Shown piece after piece: positions 9,382 through 18,400 of a stretch of DNA of 64,000 bases; the first letter of the stretch is position 1; each line of letters opens with the position of its first letter. The position numbers and the translations under genes are program-made. This DNA is from Bacteroidetes bacterium ADurb.Bin008 (lineage in GTDB: Bacteria > Bacteroidota > Bacteroidia > Bacteroidales > Tenuifilaceae). A model generated the notes under the pieces. The model did not search any database and was not told where the DNA came from. It saw nothing but the letters and a program-made list of their open reading frames with translations. The stretch is taken from assembly GCA_002071445.1 (NCBI GenBank), contig MWFE01000024.1, positions 49,528 through 113,527 of the forward strand, given 5' to 3'.

Positions 9382-10491
9382 CTACTCTACTAACGAGCAT
9401 AGTGCCTCAATGGCCTTATCGTTATTACCATATTCCAATCTGTGGAAATTCAGCGTGGAAAACCAATCGATGAATTGCTGTGCCCGTTTAATATCATTAC
9501 CCACCCACGATTCGTTGAGGAAAAGGGCAAGAGCATCAAGCGTTGATACTTTTTCAAAAAGCAATTCCTTCTCCTTGCAATACTTGATGAACACTATATT
9601 CTTAACCTTCCCGTGAGTCACTTTTTGGTTTTCAGGGTTATGTTTGGCAAAGCCAATTTTGCCCTGTGAAAAGGTTTGGATTACCATGCCTTTACCCTTC
9701 ATCAGTTCAATGGCATCGTTCTTAAGGGATAGTGCAGCAGGGAATGCATATACCCTTTGGCTGTCTGACTCAATGGGTACGTAATCATCGGAAAGGAATG
9801 TGAGCCCCCTTAGCATTAGAAGTGCTGCCATGGTGCTTTTCCCCGAACCTTCAGACGAAGTGAGGATTAGCACATTGTCATTTTTGGCCAATGCCGATCC
9901 GTGAACAAATGAAAGCCAGCCGTCCTCATTCTTATCGTAGAGATAATTGGTAAGTTCCAGGTAGAGTAAACGTTTTATCTGCCCTGATTCGTCGGCCAAC
10001 CTGCATTCTCCGCCAGGGCCATTGATCCTAAGCGCATAGCGCTTTTCAAAGGGGAATACTTCAAGATTAAAATTACACCTGTCATGGGTATCAGTCTCAA
10101 GGTGGGCCAATGGCCAATGGATATATCGTTGGAGTTGTGGTGAGCCGTAGGTGATAGAAAACGATTTTCCCAGGTGGCTATAAAATCTTGTTTTCTTGCC
10201 TTGCAGCACATAACCCGAGGCTTTCTCAGCATTTAGCGAAAAGTTTGGTAAATCGAAAGGGGGATTGAAAAGGGCATCCAACGATTGGTAAATACTTTCG
10301 ACCATGGATTTAGCCTTTTCTTCTGCCATTGAAAAGCGAGAGGCAACTTGGACAGTGGCGGTAACTTGTGCAATCCCTTGCTCATAAAAACAAAAGATGA
10401 GCCATTGCAGCTCATCAAATTGTACCCACTGATTGCTCGCCTCAATCCACAGAATATAGGCCTGCCCTATTCTCTTAACTATATATGCCAC
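9382..10491 (-). CDS. PqqD-like domain fused to HprK-like kinase
   Basis: The 369-residue protein seems to join two activities. Residues 1 to about 80 have the size and pattern of a PqqD-like winged helix, the domain that recognises leader peptides in RiPP pathways: a short strand pair followed by FDELQWLIFCFYEQG and further helices. From about residue 195 there is an HPr-kinase-like fold: FVHGSALA, the P-loop SSEGSGKST (212-220, Lys218), then FLSDDYVPI (Asp235, Asp236), which matches the HprK position for metal and phosphoacceptor activation. The middle region resembles the linker of HprK-related proteins. No phosphotransfer-system gene is present, so a role in sugar-transport control is unlikely. 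It starts 32 bases after the small peptide gene and ends 2 bases before the nucleotidyltransferase ATG. Confidence 0.8.
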   Translation of the reverse strand: MAYIVKRIGQAYILWIEASNQWVQFDELQWLIFCFYEQGIAQVTATVQVASRFSMAEEKAKSMVESIYQSLDALFNPPFDLPNFSLNAEKASGYVLQGKKTRFYSHLGKSFSITYGSPQLQRYIHWPLAHLETDTHDRCNFNLEVFPFEKRYALRINGPGGECRLADESGQIKRLLYLELTNYLYDKNEDGWLSFVHGSALAKNDNVLILTSSEGSGKSTMAALLMLRGLTFLSDDYVPIESDSQRVYAFPAALSLKNDAIELMKGKGMVIQTFSQGKIGFAKHNPENQKVTHGKVKNIVFIKYCKEKELLFEKVSTLDALALFLNESWVGNDIKRAQQFIDWFSTLNFHRLEYGNNDKAIEALCSLVE

Positions 10492-10523
10492 TTGTGGTGG
10501 TTACTGCTTTATTGTAACAAGGT

Positions 10524-10724
10524 TTAATCCCACTCCCAACCTCCACCGGGATCACCGGGATCGCCAGGGCTCTGGGCGTAAACCTTGGTTGGGTTATTCA
10601 GCAATAGAAACATGGTGGAAGCCGCAAAGGCAGCATACCCCATCTTACGAATGGCTTCCCTTCTCGTAATCCCCTCCTTTTCTTCGCGATCCCTGCCTAT
10701 TTCTATTTCTTTGTCGTTCTTCAT
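10524..10724 (-). CDS. Tat-leader small peptide, putative modified-peptide precursor
   Basis: The 66-residue product has a charged N-terminus, a twin-arginine motif TRREAIRKMG (residues 20-29), a hydrophobic stretch to about residue 42, and a signal-peptidase-like VYA (48-50). What remains is a 16-residue tail, QSPGDPGDPGGGWEWD, with two PGD steps, a glycine run and two tryptophans. No known fold is visible. A -7 box sits 15 bases upstream, so it is likely the first gene of the unit with the PqqD/HprK fusion and the nucleotidyltransferase. That context makes it a candidate substrate: Ser52 or the C-terminal carboxylate could be modified. It could instead be an ordinary small exported protein. 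The gene is short, but its order, spacing and promoter support it. Confidence 0.75.
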   Translation of the reverse strand: MKNDKEIEIGRDREEKEGITRREAIRKMGYAAFAASTMFLLLNNPTKVYAQSPGDPGDPGGGWEWD

Positions 10725-10738
10725 GATGCAAATTTATA

Positions 10739-10746
10739 CAAATATA
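10739..10746 (-). promoter_or_regulatory. -7 promoter box for the peptide cassette
   Basis: The minus strand reads TATATTTG, a perfect TAnnTTTG. Transcription would start near 10732, only about 8 bases before the ATG at 10724, so the leader would be very short. No clear -33 element at 19-base spacing was found. Confidence 0.55.
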
Positions 10747-10837
10747 ATGTACAATTAACAGTATTTTTTACTAATTACTCGCTAATTAACATTAACAAAC
10801 CATTATTCACCATTTATTAACGTAAAAATACACTTTC

Positions 10838-13800
10838 TTAATTTATAACGATTCTTCTTGTGACTTTGTTTTTACCATCGCCGATAGTAATCAGGTAAAC
10901 TCCCTTGGATCTATCCTTTAGTCTAATGGTCTCCTGAATGTTGCCGTCGGAGGTATTGAAATAGTTGTGGAAAATAGTTTGCCCAACGGCATTATGTATC
11001 GTAACACTTACCCTTTGTGACGATAAACCGCTAATGTTAATGTTTATGTCTCCATTTGTTGGGTTGGGATAAAGATTCAAAATCCACGAAGTGTGCGTAT
11101 CAATGCCCGTAGGCCCTACGTTGACCACAGCACTATCACGAGTGGAACAGCCAAACTCGTTGGTAACCTCTGCCCAGACATCAAATGTACCCAGGCCCCA
11201 TTCCGATCCCACAAAGAGATATGTTTGATTTGTTGAACCATCGAACCAGAGGTATTCGGCGAATCCTTCACCCGCATCGAACAGGTACTCTTCAGCAACA
11301 GTGATGTTTATATCATCATTGGCAAGAATAAACTCGGGGAGCGGATTTACGGTAACGGTAACCTCGGCGGTTGTCTCACAACCCGTGGCTGTGTATGTGG
11401 CCGTAGCAATATAGGTGGCGGTTTGTTCCGGGATGAACTCCTCCCCGTTAACCACACCATTGTTCCAGTCAAACACATCGGCATTGCCCGTGGCGGTTAG
11501 CGTAACGGGCTCGCCGTGGCAAACGGCAAAGTTGTCGGGTACTTCGATGGTGGGAAGCGGATTTACCGTAACGGTAATCTCGGCGGTTGTCTCACAACCC
11601 GTGGCTGTGTATGTGGCCGTAGCAATATAGGTGGCGGTTTGTTCAGGGATGAACTCCTCCCCGTTAACCACACCATTGTTCCATTCAAACACATCGGCAT
11701 TGCCCGTGGCGGTTAGCGCAACGGGCTCGCCGTGGCAAACGGCAAAGTTGTCGGGTACTTCGATGGTGGGAAGCGGATTAACCGTAACGGTAACCTCGGC
11801 GGTTGCCTCGCAACCGGTGGCGGTATTCACTGCCGTTAGAATGTAACTTGTGGTTTGCTCAGGGATAAACTCTGCCCCATTGACCACGCCATTGTTCCAC
11901 TCAAACACATCGGCATCGCCTGTAGCGGTTAGCGTAACCGATTCACCGTAACAAACGGCAATATCTTCGGGGAGGGAAATGGTGGGCAATGCGTTTACCA
12001 CGATTACCTCCGGGTTTGATTCTGCATGGGATCCGCCAACCGAAACCATCACGCTATAGCTGCCCTCCTCAGTGGCATGGTAAGTTTTAAGGGTTGCACC
12101 AGCTATTGGCTCCTCGTTTTTATACCACTGGTAGTTAACCCCATCAACATCGGCTGTGAATGTTACATCAATGGCATCGCCTTGACAGTAGTTCAGATTA
12201 TCTGTAGTGCTGATTGCCACCTCGTTAACACCCCTGCCAATATGCAGGAAGAACCTTCCCAGTGCCTCGGTATTGGCGGCAATGGTTGCTGAGTAGCTTT
12301 CGCTGCTAAGGGTGGTGAAAATACCTGTTTCCCTGTCTTCCAGCCATGCGGTGATATCCTGCGGTAAGGAGTTTGATACGGCCGAAAAGACAATTACTCC
12401 GCTTGAATTATTGGTAAATCCAAGAGGAATAATTAAAACATTTTCAAAATTATCGGGCAAAGCCTGAATGGCAAATTCCATATCATTATCCTCTTCCTGT
12501 GATGCACTGAAAAACCTAAAGTTAACATTGTCAGTGTAGAGCCCTGCGTCAAAACCTTTATCAATACCGTAAGTCATTTCGCTATTAAAGGCAATAGCCG
12601 TATTTAAAACCTTTCCGGAGGAATTTTGTGCCATTAAATCAACGATATGCCAATCCTCAACTTTATCGGATTTATAAAATGTTGGGTTTTCATGTGCCCT
12701 CATTCCGGATTCAAGGGTAACGGTTCCCGGATCAATTTTAGCCTTTACCAAGAACCCTTGGGCAGATGCCAAATATTTTTGGGATAAGCCGGGTACACCG
12801 TTAATCACTTGGTACTGACCGGAAGTTCCCGATGGTACCCAGATGTATAAACCTGAATATTGAGTATCAAATTGACCATTATATTTTCGGTAGAAGCCCC
12901 CTGTTCCCTCGTTGGCATTTAAGCCGGAGGCAAATGGGTTACCAATGGCATTCCAACCACTGCTGGTTTCGGTCCGTACCAACTCAATGGTTTTACTTGT
13001 GCTGGTTAAAAGCCCTTTATAAGTTATTGTTCCCGGAGAAGCAAGCCCAATGGCGTAGGTAGTTCCTGGCACAAGATTGCCTGCCTGATTTGCAGGGTAA
13101 AAGGATGACCATGTACCTGTTGTCTCAATGTAGTGCCTCATGGCATATACGTTATTGGTCGAATTGTATGCAAGCACTCCTGAGTTTTCGGCAATAAAAT
13201 TTGCAATGGTTTGTCCCTCCACAGGGGTGGAAATTAGGTGGAATTGCTGCGTGCCCGGAACGTAACGCTTAACTGTAGCCGGTACATTTTCGGTATTGTG
13301 TATTATGGTTGCCGAACCATCTTCATCTGATTCTAGCACAAGCCCCTCGAAACCATTGTTGTTGTTAAGTGATCCTGTGCTGGTTATTTTGCCTTGCGGC
13401 TCAACAATAACCTGGCCTCTGATGCAAAGCTGATCGGTGGAGGTTAAATGTCCTGTTGACGAAATGGTAAGGGTTGCCCCTCTCGCAACATTGGTAATGT
13501 TTAACGATAACTGTCCGGATAAAACAGGAAAAACGGATTCCTCGTTTTTTCTGATAAGCACATTACTTCCTGCGGTTGGTACCCCGCTTGACCAATTCCC
13601 ACTTTTACCCCAGTCTGTTCCGGAGTCCCCTGTCCAGTAGTTACAGTCGCTTGCTGGAAATTCATAGTCTTCCTGCCAAAGCAAGAAGGGGTATTTACCA
13701 TTATCATGAGTATTAATGCCCCAAATCTGACAGGTGAAGTGCCAACCCGCATTGGTAAAAGTAGATTCAGTTTGCATCTGTGCTGTTGTACGGGCAGTGC

Positions 13801-14788
13801 CCCCTTGAGAGCCAATACTACCGAAAGAAGTTTCATCCCAAAAACTGTTGGTAATAGTACCAGTATTGCTAATACAGAATCCGGCTATGCTACCTCCTGA
13901 AATAGTACCCTGTGCATAGCAATTAGTAATAGTCCCTTCATTTTCCCAAACAAATCCACTTGCAATAGTCTCATCATCTGGGTCATCAGAAGTCTCAATG
14001 GTTCCTCTAAAATATGAGTTGGTTATATTCCCAGTGGAGGTATTTGACCCTACAAAACCACCCCCCGTAATTTCGGATATGTCAGAATCAATGTAAACGT
14101 TAGAATAACATTGGTCGATATAAGATGTGTTTCTTCCAACCAATCCCCCGAAAACGGAACTTTCAAAAGAAGGCGTTAAAGAACCTTTTGCGTAACTTGT
14201 GTTAATGGTACCTTCATTCTCGCCTACTAAACCCCCACTACTGGTTCTCCCTTCTATAGTACAATTGGCAAAACAATTGCTTACAACACCGGAATTAAGA
14301 TTTTTGCCTATCAAACCTCCGGTAGGGGTTCTCCCCGTAACGCTTCCCGTTGCTGAGCAGTTTTCTACAACTCCACGGTTATATGCAACCAGACTTCCCA
14401 TGTAATTTCGCCCTGTTATGCTAACATCTGTTAATACTACATTTTTAATAACAGCTGTTGAGGATGTTGCAGCGAAAAGGCCCCGGTTAGCGTTTGTGCC
14501 AGTAATTTTTAAATTGCTTATTTCTTTGTTGTTGCCATCATATATCCCATTGAAAGGGCTACTCGTTGTGCCAATAGGTGTCCAATTATTATAACTCGTC
14601 AAGTTGATGTCAGCAGTTTGCTTAAAGTGGTAGCCCTCTGTAATATAATTACCGGTGATACCGGCAAGATGAGCGGCAGTAGAGATAATATACGGATCTG
14701 TAGCCGTTCCACTTCCCCCGCCGAATTGGGCGGAAGTGTATGCTGTGGCAATAAGAACGGTCAATAGGGTTAAGAAATATTTTCTCAT
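10838..14788 (-). CDS. T9SS-secreted GLUG and Ig-like repeat protein
   Basis: The 1316-residue product begins with a signal peptide (MRKYFLTLLTVLIATAYTSA) and ends with a T9SS type A sorting domain (LNLYPNPTNGD to the terminal RRIVIN), so it is expected to be secreted and probably held at the cell surface. Residues about 30-340 hold GLUG-type repeats (GGLVGEN, GGLIGKN, GGLVGRN), which fold as a beta-helix. A middle region of about 500 residues resembles the ESPR/autotransporter-like surface domains of Bacteroidetes. Then come a PKD/Ig-like unit with QWYKNEEPIAGA and three nearly identical 72-residue Ig-like units. The final 110 residues before the sorting signal (EEYLFDAGEG, WGLGTFDVW) also occur in the divergent giant. 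An adhesin or matrix role is inferred; no catalytic motif is visible. Confidence 0.88.
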   Translation of the reverse strand: MRKYFLTLLTVLIATAYTSAQFGGGSGTATDPYIISTAAHLAGITGNYITEGYHFKQTADINLTSYNNWTPIGTTSSPFNGIYDGNNKEISNLKITGTNANRGLFAATSSTAVIKNVVLTDVSITGRNYMGSLVAYNRGVVENCSATGSVTGRTPTGGLIGKNLNSGVVSNCFANCTIEGRTSSGGLVGENEGTINTSYAKGSLTPSFESSVFGGLVGRNTSYIDQCYSNVYIDSDISEITGGGFVGSNTSTGNITNSYFRGTIETSDDPDDETIASGFVWENEGTITNCYAQGTISGGSIAGFCISNTGTITNSFWDETSFGSIGSQGGTARTTAQMQTESTFTNAGWHFTCQIWGINTHDNGKYPFLLWQEDYEFPASDCNYWTGDSGTDWGKSGNWSSGVPTAGSNVLIRKNEESVFPVLSGQLSLNITNVARGATLTISSTGHLTSTDQLCIRGQVIVEPQGKITSTGSLNNNNGFEGLVLESDEDGSATIIHNTENVPATVKRYVPGTQQFHLISTPVEGQTIANFIAENSGVLAYNSTNNVYAMRHYIETTGTWSSFYPANQAGNLVPGTTYAIGLASPGTITYKGLLTSTSKTIELVRTETSSGWNAIGNPFASGLNANEGTGGFYRKYNGQFDTQYSGLYIWVPSGTSGQYQVINGVPGLSQKYLASAQGFLVKAKIDPGTVTLESGMRAHENPTFYKSDKVEDWHIVDLMAQNSSGKVLNTAIAFNSEMTYGIDKGFDAGLYTDNVNFRFFSASQEEDNDMEFAIQALPDNFENVLIIPLGFTNNSSGVIVFSAVSNSLPQDITAWLEDRETGIFTTLSSESYSATIAANTEALGRFFLHIGRGVNEVAISTTDNLNYCQGDAIDVTFTADVDGVNYQWYKNEEPIAGATLKTYHATEEGSYSVMVSVGGSHAESNPEVIVVNALPTISLPEDIAVCYGESVTLTATGDADVFEWNNGVVNGAEFIPEQTTSYILTAVNTATGCEATAEVTVTVNPLPTIEVPDNFAVCHGEPVALTATGNADVFEWNNGVVNGEEFIPEQTATYIATATYTATGCETTAEITVTVNPLPTIEVPDNFAVCHGEPVTLTATGNADVFDWNNGVVNGEEFIPEQTATYIATATYTATGCETTAEVTVTVNPLPEFILANDDINITVAEEYLFDAGEGFAEYLWFDGSTNQTYLFVGSEWGLGTFDVWAEVTNEFGCSTRDSAVVNVGPTGIDTHTSWILNLYPNPTNGDININISGLSSQRVSVTIHNAVGQTIFHNYFNTSDGNIQETIRLKDRSKGVYLITIGDGKNKVTRRIVIN
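11341..11988 (-). repeat. three 216-bp tandem repeats encoding 72-residue Ig-like units
   Basis: Units begin at 11341, 11557 and 11773, an exact 216-base period. The first two are almost identical over their whole length; the third is more diverged. Each encodes a domain with CHGEPV or CYGESV, WNNGVVNG, and an ATGCE near its end, giving two cysteines per unit. Confidence 0.9.
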
Positions 14789-14838
14789 AGCTTTATATTT
14801 TTAGTTGCCTTTTTATGCAAAAATTTCAATTACAAAAA

Positions 14839-14846
14839 CAAATGTA
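14839..14846 (-). promoter_or_regulatory. -7 promoter box for the GLUG/Ig-like T9SS protein
   Basis: The minus strand reads TACATTTG, a perfect TAnnTTTG. It leaves an untranslated leader of about 45 bases before the ATG at 14788. A TTTG at 14875-14878 is 28 bases upstream, longer than the usual 19. Confidence 0.45.
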
Positions 14847-15379
14847 AGTACAATATTTATTAAAAAATGGATTGCAAAGTTAATTAAAAATCTGATGTCT
14901 AGTTTTATTTAAAACCCAAACATTAACATATTTACGAATATTAATACCATATTGTTTCCGTTAATAGTATGTAATTACTCCTTAATTAGCAAAATGTTAT
15001 TACAATAGGGTTTCAATACCGCCAATAAATTGTTTAACTAAATTACAAAAAAGTATTGAAGTTGTTCCCCCTAAAATAGTTCATTATTTCACAAAACTTT
15101 TCAAATTATTCAATGTTACTGATTGTATTGAGGCCTACGCCATGCAATAATTAGATTTCGTATTAACAGTTATGTGAAAATGTTCTTGGTTAAATATTGT
15201 AAATTACCAGTAAATTTCTACTACAAATTTAGTTTTTATACGGTAATCAGCAATTATTTTTTGATGAATGGCTTAATATAATGGATTAATAAACAAAACG
15301 ATACAAAACAACGGGTTTGATAATATCGTATAAATATTATAATGTATATGTTATGCCAATGATTATTCATAACTTGTTG

Positions 15380-15387
15380 TATATTTG
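15380..15387 (+). promoter_or_regulatory. -7 promoter box for the 2855-residue T9SS protein
   Basis: TATATTTG matches TAnnTTTG. Transcription would begin near 15394, 16 bases before the ATG at 15410 and too close to the TTG at 15398 for that to be a useful start, which supports the ATG. Confidence 0.5.
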
Positions 15388-15409
15388 TTAGTTCATATTG
15401 CTGCTAATC

Positions 15410-18400
15410 ATGAGAAGAAAGAGCCCAAATTTGAGACTGCTGTTTCTGTTGGCCTTCTTTATACTGACAGGAACCGTTAAAGGTCAAAGCATTTTTCTAG
15501 AATCGTTTGATGACGAAACCTTTCCGCCGATGGGGTGGACACAAGCCCAGGTGTTTGGGGTTGGACTATGGGAAAGAACAGCCCAAGGCTATAATCCAAT
15601 ATGTACGCCACGATCGGGAGAGGGGATGGCTTTTTTTGACAGTTATAAGACGGAGGTGGGAACCAGTGCTGTGCTAATATCTCCTGACGTTGACCTATCA
15701 GGTTTTTCTGGCTTAAAACTTCAGATATGGTTGTACAGGGATGGAGGCTCTTCCACTAAAAATGATGCGCTAGACCTATACATTAATACCATTAGTAGCC
15801 TGACGGGAGCCCATTTGCTTGGCACGCTCTACCGCCCTATTTCCGCCAATCCTGTTGTGAGTTCGCCCGGTTGGTACTGTTACGATTTTGATGTTCCCAA
15901 CGATTACAACGGGGATACCAACCACATCCTGATTAAGGGTACAAGCCAATATGGGCGTAACCTATTCATCGATGATGTTCGGCTTTATAAACCCGTTGCG
16001 GGAAATGGCACTCCCACAAATTTTGCTGCTTCCAATGTCTCCCGTTCGGAGATGACCATTCAATGGGAGGATAACTCAACCAATGAGGATGGCTTTAGGG
16101 TTTATATTTCCACAGATGAGATAAGCTATACTAAGTATGATGATGATATAACCAGCACTACCAGAGAGGGGACGGGCGAAATCTATTCAAAAAACATATC
16201 AGGCTTGCTGCCTAACACAACCTACTATTTCAGGATTGCAGCATTTGTAGATATTGATTCGGAATACTTAGAAGGAGAGCAGGCAACCCTTCCGGCTGGT
16301 ACCGTGGAATCGGAAGGCAGTGGCGATTGGAGCGATCCCGACACATGGAGTTCGGGAAGTGTGCCGGCAATAACCGACAATATCATTATTGCAGAGGGTC
16401 ATACAGTCACGCTTGATGTTAATGGAGGTTTTAACCAGTTGACCGTTAATGGCAATCTCGCATTGCGGGGATATGAATTGAGTGGTATAGAAGTTACCAT
16501 TGGCGAAACGGGCTCCCTTTACGTAATTGAAGGAACAACGGCCAACCTTATCATTACCGGAGATCTTAATAATCTTGGCAATTTGGATTTTTATGCCTCC
16601 TCTTCCATTTATGGGAGGATTACTTTCACCGGAACAAACTCACAAATACTGGATGCAGTTGGCACTACCAATATTGGTGATATGACGGTGAACAAGGGAG
16701 CCAGTTATAACCATATGGTCGAAATTATTGCCAATGGAGCATTCACCATAAAAAGTGGCAGTACTGATAGTTTCCTAACTTTATCCAATGGAACCATAAA
16801 AATATCGGGGAGTGCTTCCGTTCAGACGGTTATGTTCCCCTCCGGAGGATACGTTGTTTCGCCTTCTTCAGGTATTTGGCTAAATAACCCCAATTTTACG
16901 GTACTTGGACACACAACCGGTACCGCTATCGAGGGGTTTTTTAAACTTACATCCGGAACGTTTACCGTAGGGAGTTCCTCTATTTTTGCAATGACCGCAC
17001 GGAAAGGTGCAACCATGATAATTGAGGGTGGAACGCTTAACCTTGCTGGACGTTTTTATTCCGATGAAGAATTCAATTTTACGCTCTCAGGAGGAACCAT
17101 AAATACCGGGTTGTTTTATAACGGCACCACCAAGGCATCGTTTGGCATAACCTCGCCATCGAGTAACGTTACCATAACCGGGGGTGTGATAAACATAAAA
17201 AGTGCAAGTACAGCCGATACTCAGGAGGATTACAACGTACAGAGTACGAATCTCAATATCACGGGTGGTACGTTAAGGCTGGGAAATGCCGCTACTTCAT
17301 CCCCCTATACATTTAGGATTCAGGGCAACGTCCCCAATTTGGAAATTGATAATTCGGTCAACCCCAAAATTGTACTGTTGAGTGGCACAACTAAAATATA
17401 TGGCGATATAACTGTGGAGAGCGGAGCTGTTCTCAACACAAGGAACCACTCCATTCAAATCATTGGCAACCCAAATCAGGTGGGTGATATTGTTAACGAT
17501 GGCCTAATCACCAATACATCGGCAAGCGGGAGCAACTATTTTACTTTTGCCGGCTTGCATGGCGGGCAAACACTTTCGGGAACAGGTACATTTGGAGATG
17601 TAACCACTCCTTTTGCGGCAATCAGTTTTGCCAACCCCGCAGGGGTTGTAATTAGCTCATCGGTGGTTGCCAACAGAATTGACCTTATAACGGGAATGGT
17701 AACCGGAGCAGATAATATTACCCTGGGTAATGGCGGGGTTTCAACCCCTGTGTTGCAAAGGGGAGGATTATCTTCGAAAGTAGTTGGTTCTGTTGACCAA
17801 ACTCCAATATTTAACCCCGGAACAACATGCAGTGTAATCTATTCTCTTGGGCTTAATCCATATTCTACCGGATTTGAATTACCTGAAGATTTGCAGGGTA
17901 CTTTGGAAATGGCTTCTAATGTGGATATTACCCTGAACAGGGCAACTTCGGTAAATAGTATTTTCTTGTCGGCTTCAAATGCAGGGAACTTGATTACCTC
18001 ACAATCCAAACTTCTTACAGTAAGTGGCACAGACCCTGAAGATGTGTCAATTGTTACCGGCAATACGGGTTATGTTTATGGTCCTCTTGCCCTAACACTC
18101 CCCGTATCTCTCGAATCGGAGGCCATTTACACTTTCCCCATAGGGAAGGGAAGCAATAACCATTTCGAATTGATAGACCCTATAACCAACGCCTTGGGTA
18201 AAACAATTATTGGCGTTGAGGTATTCGATGTGGCTACGGGTGGCAGCGCCGGAAATAACATTGAAGATGGAAGTTTGGGCAATCGCTATTGGAATGCGGA
18301 GATTATATCGGGCGAAGACAACTTTGTTGAAACAAAGGTTAGGGTTTCGCAGGCAAATCCAACCCTTGCACTCGATGACGGACTTGCAAGATCGGCTACC

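Larger units (their letters stand above)
14789..15409. other. AT-rich divergent intergenic region
   Basis: These 621 bases lie between the two divergent T9SS giants. The region is very AT-rich and holds no open frame or RNA gene that I can recognise. It contains the two -7 boxes described separately, one near each end, and no obvious palindrome or operator. Confidence 0.6.

Noticed and set aside
9382..10491. HPr kinase of the phosphotransfer system
   Set aside because: The protein has a PqqD-like N-terminus, no PTS or HPr gene is near, and its neighbours are a peptide and a nucleotidyltransferase.
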